A stretch of 64,000 nucleotides of DNA from Apoderus coryli (taxonomy: Eukaryota > Arthropoda > Insecta > Coleoptera > Attelabidae), in contig OU452201.1 in the NCBI GenBank assembly GCA_911728435.2, forward strand, positions 10,292,001 through 10,356,000, given 5' to 3'. This document shows, in pieces, positions 20,985 to 33,900 of the stretch. The notes under the pieces are model-generated. The model was not told the DNA's origin. It saw only the letters and a list, made by a program, of their open reading frames with translations, and ran no database searches. The translations under genes were made by a program, and so were the position numbers. Within the stretch, counting starts at the first letter, position 1, and each line of letters begins with the position of its first letter.

Positions 20985-22338
20985 ATGATTGTAATTTCTA
21001 CGATTTTTGTCATACTGATCATTCAATTAACACAGGCAAATGTAAATTTTGGGATAACAAATAGAGACGGTGGCCCAATATGGATTGGAATACAAGGCAA
21101 TCCGGGGCATCCTCATTTGAGAAATGGAGGATTTGTTCTTGGACAAGGTCAAGCAGTACGTTTCATATTTGTTTTGACGACATTAATTTTAGTACAATTA
21201 ATAATTCATTAGTTGGAAAGTAATTTTTGATTTTGTAGATTCTGTTAAATCCAAATAAGCATGTTCTATGTTCATAGAATTTATAAATAAACGTAGAGTT
21301 ATTTGGGTACAAAATAGCAAAAGAATAGGATACAATAAGGACAAGAAAAATAATATTACAAATATCGATAAAGATACGTTTTTATAATATTATAAAAATT
21401 AATTTCAGACAACAGTTTCAGCCCCAGACAATTGGGCTGGTAGGTTCTGGTCCAGGACATGGTGCGATAGTAATACAAAGCACTGCTTAACCGGCGATTG
21501 TGGTAACAGGTTAGAGTGTAATGGTGCTGGCGGCAATCCTCCAGCCACATTAATAGAAATTACCCTTAAAGGATACGGTGGCCTAGATTATTACGACGTG
21601 TCTCTAGTAGATGGATTTAATAGCAAAGCATCTGTAAGTCTCTATATTGTTAAACATTATAAAAAAGAGCAAATTCAATTTCCATTCGTTTTTGCTGTTC
21701 TGGAATGTTATCTGTGTATCAAACATAAAACGCCTAATATGAGTCCTCTTAGTTTTGTTCCACAAATCAACAACCTTTATAATATTATCAACCGTACACA
21801 AATAACTACTGGGCTTAAAGCGAGGCACATTCTTCCTTAGAAATATATTTATCATACATCCTAATGTCCTCGTATAAGGTGTCATTTACCATTCCCATGA
21901 CTGTATTAAAATATTCACTTATCAAAAACTTCAGGTTTACTTTTAGTGGATAATAACATTCTTATGAGGTTAATATTAATGAAATTTCATTCCATTTAGA
22001 TTACACCAGTAAATGGCAACGGTGACGGTGGTAGATACAGTTGCAAACCATCAGCATGCAATTCTTATATCAACAATGCCTGTCCAAGTGAGCTGCAACT
22101 TAAGAACTATGCAAATACTGTAATAGCTTGTAAATCGGCGTGTGCAGCATTTAATACCGATCAGTACTGTTGCAGAGGAGCACATGGAACACCACAAACT
22201 TGTAGAAGTTCAGATTGGCCAAAAAATTTCCCAGCTTTCTTTAAACAGCAGTGTCCTGATGCATATAGTTACGCTTACGATGATAATAAGAGTACTTTCA
22301 CCTGCAAAGCATCTCAATATAATATTGTTTTTGGATAA
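20985..22338 (+). CDS. Thaumatin-like protein 2 (secreted)
   Basis: Exons 20985-21155, 21409-21633 and 22000-22338 give 244 aa; the last two exons have the same length as in the paralogue. A 5'-UTR exon piece starts at 20960, after TTTATTTCAG. The first ATG of copy 1 is TTG here, so the second ATG (20985) is taken as start. A signal peptide ends near TQA, and the mature protein begins NVNFGITN. Motifs include GIQGNPGHPHL, FWSRTWC, CLTGDCGxRLECNGAGG, DYYDVSLVDGFN and CPDAYSYAYDD...TFTC. As in copy 1, the first and last cysteines of the classical 16-Cys pattern are missing. The exon 2 donor is a normal TCT|GTAAGT. A poly(A) signal AATAAA is at 22376. Expected role as for copy 1: a secreted glucan-binding, defence-type protein. 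Confidence 0.92.
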
Positions 22339-22389
22339 AATTTTAATCACTAGTAATGTATAAACATTGAAAAAGAATAAAAAAATACA

Positions 22390-25300
22390 TTATATTATAA
22401 TATTATATAATAAATATCTTTGAATGAACAGTAGTTAAAATCTAAATTTAAATACAAACATTTTATGTAATAGGAATAAAAGTCAATCCTCCACGAAATA
22501 AATTCCTATTACATAGAATTTACTCCACCCCAGAATGGACTACTTTTTTAAAATGAAAATCATTTTAATTAAGCGTTTTATAACTTGAGAAAGATTCAGA
22601 AGAGCGAATTATAGAATATGACTCCATATAAGAAGATTGTGAATAAACATTCGAACAAGATACTAATTTTACTTTTATAACAGAATCACTTTTTCTAGAG
22701 ATAAAAGCTCCAGTGGGAACTCGAACGCGCACCTCTGTATGGGTAGCCGCAGATTCTATAACATAAGCAGTGGAAAGTTCTATTTTCTGTCTATAACACA
22801 TCGTGTGACTGGAGCTCTATTATTTTCAATGATTTTATAGATTTTACTTGAATGAATATTAATCAACATTTAATATACTGAAGTACCTCCCGTAAGCAAA
22901 TGCTTGTCAATGTCGCCCATCCCTGCTTCTTTATTACAAAAATGTGTATATGTATTTTTTTCTTTTCATATTCCGTTTATTTCTTGTCTAATTAATTATA
23001 ATAAAAAATGGTTTTTAATTATAAAAACAGCAATTGCCATGAATAGCATAAGACTTTCAAGAATCTAGTAAAATGTAACAAGATATTCGCATTTCCCTCT
23101 CATATGAACTCAATGATTGTATTTTTATTACTCACAAATAAATAACATTTTAAAAACAAAGACCTGCACTTTCCTTACAATAGACATTACAATAAATGCA
23201 TAAGATGTATAACAAATATCTGTAAAGAAAATAAAATATAAAAAATACAGTAGACAGTAAAGTTATAGACATATATAACATAGAAAATATCTAATAAAAA
23301 ATAATAAATCCCAATATCATAGAGGTTTGGAAGACTTCGTAAAAGTAATATAGATAACTTGTTTCCTAGTCCAAGATGATTCATTGCCACAGCGTGTATA
23401 ACTAAGCTCCCCCAAAATTGGTTGAAAGCTTACAGTGCACAACGAAAAACACATACAAGGGCAGTTGCATTTTTGTAAGTTTACAAATACGACTCACAAT
23501 ACTGGCAAGATAGCCTGGACTTCCGGCTAGCTGCTACACAAATTTGGTTTCCTAATTTTGAATGGTTTGCAAGATATAAAATACTATGGCGGTAATTATG
23601 TTCAAAAAAATATATCAAAAACCGTAAAAGATAAGTTAACATAACTTACATTAATTTACCTACAAAATAACGGTAATGAAAAATATATTGTCAAATAGCG
23701 ATTACGTCCTTTGAAATTAATATTAAATATTAAAGCATACAATAATTTAGATTTTTCACTATAAGCTCATAATGAACAGGCGCTTAGGTAGATCAAATCA
23801 ATAATAATGCACACATTCGAATTTTAATGTGTCGAATCATAATGAACTGAGGAACTGTTTACCAGTAAAAGTATTATCTAGGTCTTAAAAGAGTATAAGA
23901 TAGTTATCATAAAATCACAAGAGGAAACAGTATTGTGTTTACATAAGTAGTTATACATACATACCTACGTATTACATAAGAAGTATAAATATATAAATAT
24001 TTTGTACCTATTCAACAATAAAATGCAAAAACTAAAAATATAAATAACATAATTATTTACAATACGAATTCATATAGAGAAGAACTATTTCGGATAAACT
24101 AATCACAATTTTAAGAGGTATAATTATTTTTTGAACCTGTAACCAGCACAGATGGACTTAAGAGTGGTTGCTTTAAGAACTTGAATGATCTCTCACAACT
24201 ATGACCTTTTTAGTGATTTTTATTATGTGACCTGTATGATGCCAAATATATTATTCCATCCCACCATGTGCAACCTTAAAACTGGCTTTAATATAGAACT
24301 TATTTATATTATCCTACTGCACTGCTATTGCATTTCTGTAGAGTGAGTTTATAAACGCATTTACAATTTCGCCTCCAGTATGTAAAAGGTGATGATTCTG
24401 GAGAATCCTACTTAATAAATCACGTGTTTATGACAACTATAAAAACAATGTTTTAAAGCGATTAACAATGAATTCTTATTGAGGAAAACAAAACACAAAT
24501 TTTTAAAAGAGAGGTATACAGGAGAAAACGGCACGTCTAAATTCTCTTAGAATATATATATATCCTTAGGAGTCACTTTGTTACCAAAGTAAAACTCTAG
24601 TTGAATCTGTCCAGTACCAAATATTCACTAATCTTTGTCCAGTACTATTTGACTTGGACAGACACGTTTTACTACTTCACCCAAACACTTTTTCAATCTT
24701 GATCCGCGTCTCTCTAACACTGTTAGAATCCTCAGGGGAGAATTAAAACTGAATTGAAATAAAACTGAATTTTAATTATCTTCTGAGAATAACAACGGTA
24801 GCGAAACGCACGTCGAGATTAAAAAACTGTCCTGGTTAAGTGCAAAACGTATCTTTCAATTAAGTCGTAAAACACAATCAATGATGTTTTCCATATGTAC
24901 ATTATTTCTTAAGAGTTTTCGGAATTGTCCAAAACTTTTTCCACATTACTTGTCAAACTTGCTATATTGCAACTAACCTCTTTGTGAATATATATAATTC
25001 CTTCAATTCGATTTATTGCTATTTCTTCAAATTGTGTAGCGGCGCTAACAGCAAATTTGTTTTCTCTATATTTCCAAAGCAATAAATCATTTAAACTAGT
25101 TTAATGACGAAGGAACCAAAATTTTTCAGGTTTTAAATAGTTTAGTTCACTTTGATATACATTTTTACTCGCAAGCCTTTGAGAATACTTAAATTCTAGA
25201 ATCTTTTCTTCATAATGTATAGCAATTTATTTTTCTTTGTTCCTTTGTCTTTAAATATTTTTTAATCTGATAAATGCCTTTTTCACATCAGGAATTCAGT

Positions 25301-27780
25301 GTTTACTTCTTATCAAAATCCTTTTTTTTTTTTGTTGCTTCAATACATAATTTACAAATCTTTAATCTGGCTGGTAAAACATATTTAATTGTTTGCGTAT
25401 TCGAAATAATTCTCCTTTAATATGGTCAAAATAAATAAATATAATAAAATTTGAATCAATAATTAACAAAATATCAATAAGTAGATAGCTAACTAATCGT
25501 AATAATTTGTAAAATGATATTAATTTCGTTTCTAGGTATTTCGTACCATTTTTGGACGTAATACATTTTTTGGTATATAAAACACTATTTTGCAACATAT
25601 AAAATTTCAACAAGTATACAACATGACAGGGATAGGTAAAGCTTCTAGTGTAATAATATAATGCTGCCCTGACAAGAGGTATAATTACAATATTTAAAGC
25701 TTTGTTTCACTTAATTCTAGCGTTACATTAAAATGTGTACTATAATTTTCTAAAACTATTTCATCACATAATTACGGTTTATTGGCTATATTTATCTAAT
25801 TCTTGAATATATCTTCTATTTACTGTGTAATTTAACATTTTCTTAGACTTTTCCTTCGTAGTTGTATTCTCTATTTTTCTAGTAATAACTAACTAAAACT
25901 ACCTATTACAATTAGGTATGGTATATGCTAAAATTTATAATTATAGCGATCAACAAGTTTGTTTTATTAATGTCTAATATAATTTTTTAAGAAGAGCGAA
26001 CTATATAGCGAGCAGAAGTAAAGATTTTAAATTAATTTGTCAAAAATTTATTCTACAGAAAATGCAAAAACATACTGGAACACATTACATAAATAATTTT
26101 GTGAATTTCAATCAATTCCTAAAGCTTGACAGGTTAATACTAAATATCCAACTACATTTGTAAAATACATCGCTCATTTAAGGTTACTTAGTACTTGAAA
26201 AAATGTACATATTCATAATTAGAGAAATATAGCTTAAATATTTCACTAAATAATTTGGAAAAATTGCTACTAATTCTTGGTGATTTAAATTTAAAAAATA
26301 AGAGTGAAGACTCTCCTAATATGGAACGTATTATAACAATGGCATTTTCCTTCCGGAATAATCGTTATAGATATTGAAAAATTGAACAGACTACTTCAAA
26401 AACACTTTTCAAAACCAAAACTAAATTATTATTATTATTTTAATTAAGTAGTTTTACGAAATTTAGAGAACAGATTTAAATTTCTGCATTTACAAGATGA
26501 AAACCACTAAAAATTTAATTATATTACTGCATCATCTTCGACTTGCAAAATAATCTCCAAACGTTTAAGAATATTCTAAAAATGAAATAATAAAACTGTC
26601 ATATCTATTTGAGGTAAATTCATCTTAAGAATATTATACCAGCCCAACCCCCTATATAATATTCCCAATTTTTAATATTTATCGCAATTATCCCCGGAGT
26701 AACACCTTCTATTCTAGAAATTTATATTTAATATAATTAAAAACAAACGTATAAGATACAAATAACTTATCTGTAAATACTTATATATACATATCAAATT
26801 GTGAGGAACCTTAGTTTGTATTTGAATATAAAAATTTTCATTAAAAATCCGTTGACATTATAAATTGTACATTTGATAAGTTGGTACAAAACTTTATTAT
26901 AAAAACAACTGTATTAGTAATATCGCAGTGGGAATATTGAAACAAATTGATTTTAGAATATTACCTGTGTTCATTTTCGATGTATAATTAAAGTAAAATA
27001 GTATTTCATTTGAACGGTCCACAACAGTTAAATAAACTACAATATTGGTTCTTACAAGTTTCGATGTAAATAAATTGCTAGAATTTTCAATTACTAGTTA
27101 TTAATATCTTTGCCTATAAATAGAGTGATTGGACATAATTATATACACATAATAATTATACATTATACTACCAATTTTGGCATTGTGATAAAGTTACAGT
27201 ATTTGTATAAATATATCATTTACTAAGCCACTTCATAAACCGCGCACAAGAGCATTTTTGAATTCCTTGAAAATCACAAAGTGTATGGCTTAAATTACCT
27301 AAATTTATTTATTAGGTACAGATCAACAATGGTCCCTTTATTTTATCTTAGTACCTAAACGGCCCTACATATATTTATCTGAGTATCTAAAGTTACATAT
27401 ATATGGAGCCTGAAAAAATTACATGAAAACTTGGAAAACGATAAGAGTGTGTTTCTTACAATTGATTAAGTGGTCAAAAAATGCAATATTCATGCAGATT
27501 CTGTTTTATCAAATATATTTAAAGTAATTACTGTATCTTAGTCGGAGAATTATTAAACTTTTTTTCGTAAAACTTGTTCTTCATTGTAATTATGCACCCG
27601 TACCGTTTAACATCTCGTATAAGTACATAATTTATTTCAAATAATATTGTGTCGTTCTTGCCGTTAGGTACCTAAATATTGAGTTAAAACACAAAATTTT
27701 ACAACTCAACCAAACACTATTACGATTCAAAGAGTATAAATAACAAATAACTGAAATATATTTTATATGGGATGACACTA
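22390..27780. other. Gene-poor AT-rich DNA downstream of Ac13E and thaumatin-like gene 2
   Basis: About 5.4 kb with no supported coding region. The right part probably includes the Ac13E 3' UTR (minus strand). A short stretch at about 22680-22760 has a tRNA B-box-like GTTCGAGTTCC on the minus strand, but no cloverleaf. Confidence 0.45.
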
Positions 27781-30700
27781 CTACACTGTTACCGCAGGTA
27801 CATCTAAATACTCAGTCGATTTTTTGCGTTTTAGTAAAAATACATTCATATCATCTTTTCCTTTAACATAAACTGAACCCCTAGCTTCAAATTCAAATTT
27901 TTTCTCCAAAACTTCCAAACAGTTCTCGCCAATTTGAATACGCCCGTTGACACCGGTAGAATCCATTCTCGATGCGATATTAACAGCATCACCCCATATA
28001 TCATAATATAATTTCGTATTACCTATAACAGCTGCTGTTACTTCACCGAAATTGTAGCCTATTCGTATAATCAAATTGAATTCGATCAAGTCACGATTAA
28101 AATTGTTAACCACATTTTGCATTTCCAAAGCAAAATCCATCAGAGCATATAAATGCTCGTGTTGGTCACATTGAGATTGACGCATTTGTGAATTCAACCC
28201 GCTAGCAGCCATAAATGTTGAACCAATTGTTTTTATTTTTTCCACGCATCTAAATTCAGGTCGTTCGAGTAGTTCATCAAAATCAGCTATTAATTCGTTT
28301 AATACTCGTAAATATTCTCGACCACCCGCGTATGATTCATCATACATTTCATTAAAATTCACGATACTAGCAAACATGATACCGACATTTTTAAAGTTCT
28401 CCGAATATTTGGCATCTTTTTTCAACATTTCCGCCACATGCTCTGGCACGATATTATAGATTAGATAATCCGCTTGGTTTTTAAGACTTTGCACATGACT
28501 CTTATCGCGATTTGCAATATAATTCGTGTGAAACCCGATGCGATATCCAATTTCAAATTCACGATTGAGCAGCCAAACCAGCACAAGCAGTGTTAGTAAA
28601 TTTAGAAGGAATTCTAACTTCTTTATATAATAATTCTCTAACCGCACAGAAACAAATGAATTAATTGTAGTGTTCGCTTGAGTATTATTAGTTCTATCAT
28701 GAAACAGTTGATTATCCAAAAACTCATCATGAGCTAACATGAAAAATGCAATAAAACCGATACAAACAATTGTCGCAATAATGTTTTTCATCCAACAGTT
28801 GAGTTGTGTGAAATTACAAAAATGTATTAAACCAATAAACAAAATATATGAATAAATATGCATGTTGAAGTTTAACGATTCATTAGTACCACTTATAAAA
28901 TTGATAACAGCCGCGAGAAATGGTAAACTGACTAATATACCACCAAACACGTTCCAGCGAAAAAACCTACTTGTACACCAACACACTCTGTCAGTCCATC
29001 TAATTACCGAAATGAAGCATAATGTACTATTTAATATCTGCAAACAAGAGCAGACAAAAAACGTTGCTATCCAAAATATTGTGACACCATAAACTAACGC
29101 TAATCCCGTTGATACAATAATAAATACTAAAACTGAAATGGATACATCTAAGAATGTATTAAACCGTGAGTTAGCTAATGTTTCCATTTTCGCGCTCTTC
29201 TGGATGTGATGTACATTCGTTCTATAATCTGCTTCCATAGTTTTGTCTTTGAAAAACAATGATATATTCGATAGAGGTGGTTTTATAAAGTAGGAACATT
29301 GTGATTTTGAGTTGTCTTGCACGCATTTTATCAACTGTCTATCAGATTGTTTTCGCAAATTTTGAATGCACGTACCGTATTTGTCGAAAAATGGGCCAGG
29401 CATGCGTGATATTGCCGGTGTTGTCACCGAACTTTGACTAGATGTGTAATAACCAGACACACGATGTTGTAGCATTTCTGAATTCAAAAGCGTAGTATCC
29501 ATCTGAAAATTATAATTTGCTGATGATAAATCGTATTCTGTTCTAGTGCAGGTTTAATCAACGAGACTGTAAGCTTCACGATATTTCTTCCATACGCATA
29601 TATATTCATGCATGTGCTGAAGTCTATCAGCAATTATAATAAATTAATTATACTTAAAGTCTCGATGATTGTTCATTTTCTTGAAGGATATGGTTAACGA
29701 ATAATTAATTGGTCCATGTAATATTTGTGTGCATTGGCGATAATACGCAATTTTTTACAGGATATAGAACCGAAAATAAAAACTCATTTTGTTGTCCGTT
29801 TGTTGAATATTTAATGTATGTAAATGCTTTTAATATAATTTAACTAGCCTTAAGGGCCCTGAAAAAGTTCAAATAAAAGAACAAAACCTAGGCAAATTTA
29901 AAGGTTATGTTATTATTTTGATGTACATACACATGCCCTATGAAAAATGTCAAAGTTTATAAGAATTAATTGTACCATAACATATTAACTAATACTAAAT
30001 TTGGACAAAATGTAAAAGCTATTGGGGGCACCGAAATTTATATTGCCTTAAACGATTTATGTACGTCTAGACTTTAATAGTTTTTTAAATCAAATAATTA
30101 AAAGAATTAGTATAGATACAATTTTTGTTTTACCTTATACGCTCACCTGTTGTATGCTACTTCGTCGACTGTTACTTTTTATGCCAGAATCTTTTCTGCC
30201 TTGTGCTGCTGTATACTCATCAAGTCTAGCTGCACTAGACAGCCGACTAGGTATTTCTATTGAATACTTCGTACGAGGTAAATTAGCTGCAGTTATCGTT
30301 GCGCTGCGCAACCTATATTAACGTAATTATTAATATTGTTTACAATTTTCTTTGTTTTACTGGTTTATAATTTATATATATATATATATATAAATAAACA
30401 AAGATATTCAACTAAGTTGACAGAGTATAGTATATCACCGATATATATATATATATATATATACAAAGAAAAATGAAATAAACTAACTTGTACGAATCAA
30501 AAAAATCTCGTGACACAAGCTGGATTTGAACCAACATCTCCCAATTGCCGGTCAGGTGTTTTAACCAATTAAACTATCGTGGCACATGAATGAAACTTCT
30601 TTAATTCGTACATGCCTTGCCTCCTATGTGCTGTGCTACGCCTCGACCTTTTAATTCAAAGGCAACATAGACTACACACTGCCTTTGAATTAAAAGGTCG

Positions 30701-30930
30701 AGGCGTAGCACAGCACATAGGAGGCAAGGCATGTACGAATTAAAGAAGTTTCATTCATGTGCCACGATAGTTTAATTGGTTAAAACACCTGACCGGCAAT
30801 TGGGAGATGTTGGTTCAAATCCAGCTTGTGTCACGAGATTTTTTTGATTCGTACAAGTTAGTTTATTTCATTTTTCTTTGTATATCGGTGATATACCATA
30901 CTCTGTCAACTTAGTTGAATATCTTTGTTT

Positions 30931-30970
<40 letters not shown>

Positions 30971-33900
30971 ATTTTTTGCAATATCTATTTGGAATTAAAT
31001 CAAGTAAAATCTCATTCTAAACACTTTTTTGATAACTCGTCTCCTAGACCCACTTTTTGTCCTTTAAAATTTTATTTTGAGATTTTCCGTCATCTTTGAT
31101 TTCCGATATCATAAAGTCAAAATAACTTTTAGGTTAAAAACATGCACAAACGATCTCAAAAGTTCTTTTTGTTTAAATACCAATACGAAAAAATGTGTGA
31201 ACTTGATTATTTTATATTTATTAAATCTATCCACATATTGTCTCTACAATTGATTTGATAATACTTAAATAATTGTTATAAAAATCTCACCTTCCCATAC
31301 GCTCCTGTCCTTCTAAATTTGGTGAGACTCCTCTACGAGATCTACTACTTCCTGCTCTATTCAAAATAAAAAAATCTCCATTGTATGATCTACCGAATTG
31401 AGATCGATAGCTTCCACCCCTAACGAATTCAGGTGTTGGTGAGTAATCGAAATGACCTATATCACTACGAGAATGACTTATATACGATTTTATGTCGATA
31501 GGTTCGGTGTTATCATCGTAAAAAATTGGTAGAGCGGAAAATGAAGTCTTTCTGTTATTGGACTCCAAAATGGTAGGAACCTGACGATATAAAATAATAT
31601 ATTGTTAACTGTTATTAATTGATAATTAAATTATTATCAATTATAATAAATCACTTTCGCCCATACACTAATTTTTATTTACGTCCCAATCAATAAGCAA
31701 ATTAAGCAGCAAAATAAACTGCATTTTATTATTCAAAGTATCTAATGATTAATTACCTGTTGATATCCATCTTCAAGACCATCTTTAGGCACTACAACTT
31801 CTGCCTCACCGTCTTTTGTTTCATTAGTCTTTTTCATAAACTTTGGTAACTTCCAATTTCTCAGTCTTATAGAATACTTTCCGGAACTAGCTGTTGACGT
31901 AGGTGTTTTAATAGCAATTACGTCACATAACTCAACGGAGAAGTCATTATTTAAATCTTGTGTGGTCTCATTTTCTGAATCTAGAATACTCGGTAAACTG
32001 TTGGCCTTTATCATACAAACATCGGGTGATAGCAAATTTTTATTATGTGTATTATTAATATTCACATTCGAAGACACACATGATAGAACTCTAGGACGAG
32101 GAGATACCGATGGAGATGTCGTTGGTGGTGACACATACAACTGAAGAGAATTTACGTATTTTTGACGACCTTCAGCACGGAAACTGCCTTGATAAGATGG
32201 TGTTTTATCTCCTTTACGGCCAATAATGAAATAAGTTTTTAAACCTAAAAAGAATAGAATATTTAACAATAAGTTAAAGAAATAGTCCATTCTGTGAGTT
32301 GGGTGTAATATTGTTGTCAAAGCAAAGAACTTCACTTCCACAATTATTTACCGAATTGTTTCGGCAGTAAACTCCTCCCAATCGGCATAGAAATATAAAG
32401 TTATTGTAAGAACAAAGTTGAAGTTGAAGCTCCTAATAGTTGAATGAATAAGACCAACGGTTGATCGTACATGAGTATGGACCGTCGAGTGGTCACCGTG
32501 GATGGATTCATTTTGACCCTGCCTACATAATGATCATGTATTGGTTTCTGGTTATCGTCCTTTGGTCAAATTGAATTTGAAATATATAATTAAGTATTTT
32601 TGCTCCGTTTGCTTTTCAGTGAAATGCAAGTTTAAAGATAAATTATTGTTATTCAAACTTAATCAAAAAGATATTTGTTTACATTATGTATTTATATGAA
32701 TAATTTCGAAATATTGATATTGTACATACCAAACACACACTCGCCCTCCTCTAAAATATAGTCATCGCCCAAAAAGCTGCTTGTCTTTTCAGATATATGC
32801 ACCATACCAGGCTTTCCAGAACTCTCCATTCTGTTTGCTAAGGTAACATCGTTACTCCATACATCAAACTTAAAACGTTTAGTTCCAACAATTCCACACA
32901 ACACCGTGCCGGTATGGATACCCACTCTCATATTTACACCTTCATTGCGTTCTTGGTCAAATTGTTTGATAGCTTGTATCATGCTAAGGCCCATTTCCAC
33001 ACAACATTGGGCGTGATCTGCTCTCGCCTGTTCCAGTGAAAAAATAAATATTATTATTCCAAAACGTATACTTTTTAGAAATTCAGAACTAATCGCCAGT
33101 TTTCATAGATTTTGTCAGAAATGCCACTTATCAAGTCAGAGGAGGGCTTTTTAGACGTTTTTGAAAATTTTATAAAGAATATACTTCAAATACTTCTTTA
33201 CATTGCACTTTTAGAGTGTCTTTACTATGAAGTCTGTAAACAGTATCATCAAGTCCGTAAGCAGTCCATCTAAAGAACACAAACAAATTTTCTAAAATGT
33301 TTATCTTTGGGCTAGTATTTTACATTGACTAGATAAAGCAACGTTCTGTATTTCTTAAATAAAGATGTTTCTATTCAAGATGGTGATTATTATTATAAAC
33401 CTTACCTCAGGACATCCAGAAACGCAGTAATAACAGTCACCCAACGTAGATATTTTCTCACAGTTATGAAATTTGCATAACAAATCGAATCTTTGAAATA
33501 AATTATTCAGTATATCTACTAATTCTTCTGCACTTTTATTACTGGACATTTTAGTGAAACCTACAATATCTGCGAACAGTATACTAACATTATCCATTGT
33601 GTCCATATTAAAAGGTCGAAAAAGCGAACGGATGTCATTAGTTGATTCGGACGAATGCCGCCTAAAAAATGCAACATCTTTAGCTACGTAAATATTAAGT
33701 ACTTAAAACGAATTTAATATGAAGAGTAGACAAACGTATTGAACACTCAAAATTTTTTCAAGTTTACAGGCATGTACCGAAACCGAATTTAAAATCGGCG
33801 CGGCATAAAAAACGATATACCATAGATAACCAGCTAGCATGCCACTGCCAAACAATTCAAAATTTTCATTCATTTTATGCAAATTTTTATTAAAATACAG

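Larger units (their letters stand above)
30391..30940. repeat. Large palindrome with two tRNA-like sequences in an Ac13E intron
   Basis: Arms of roughly 260-280 bp (about 30391-30662 and 30678-30940) are reverse complements apart from AT-repeat length differences. The spacer is about 15 bp (AACATAGACTACACAC). Each arm holds one tRNA-like sequence. TA microsatellites occur at about 30374-30391, 30442-30462 and 30934-30963. An Ac13E pre-mRNA would carry this as a long double-stranded stem. Confidence 0.85.

Noticed and set aside
22565..22801. 78-codon minus-strand frame and a tRNA B-box-like GTTCGAGTTCC
   Set aside because: No cloverleaf can be folded around it and the frame has no recognisable motif or splice support.
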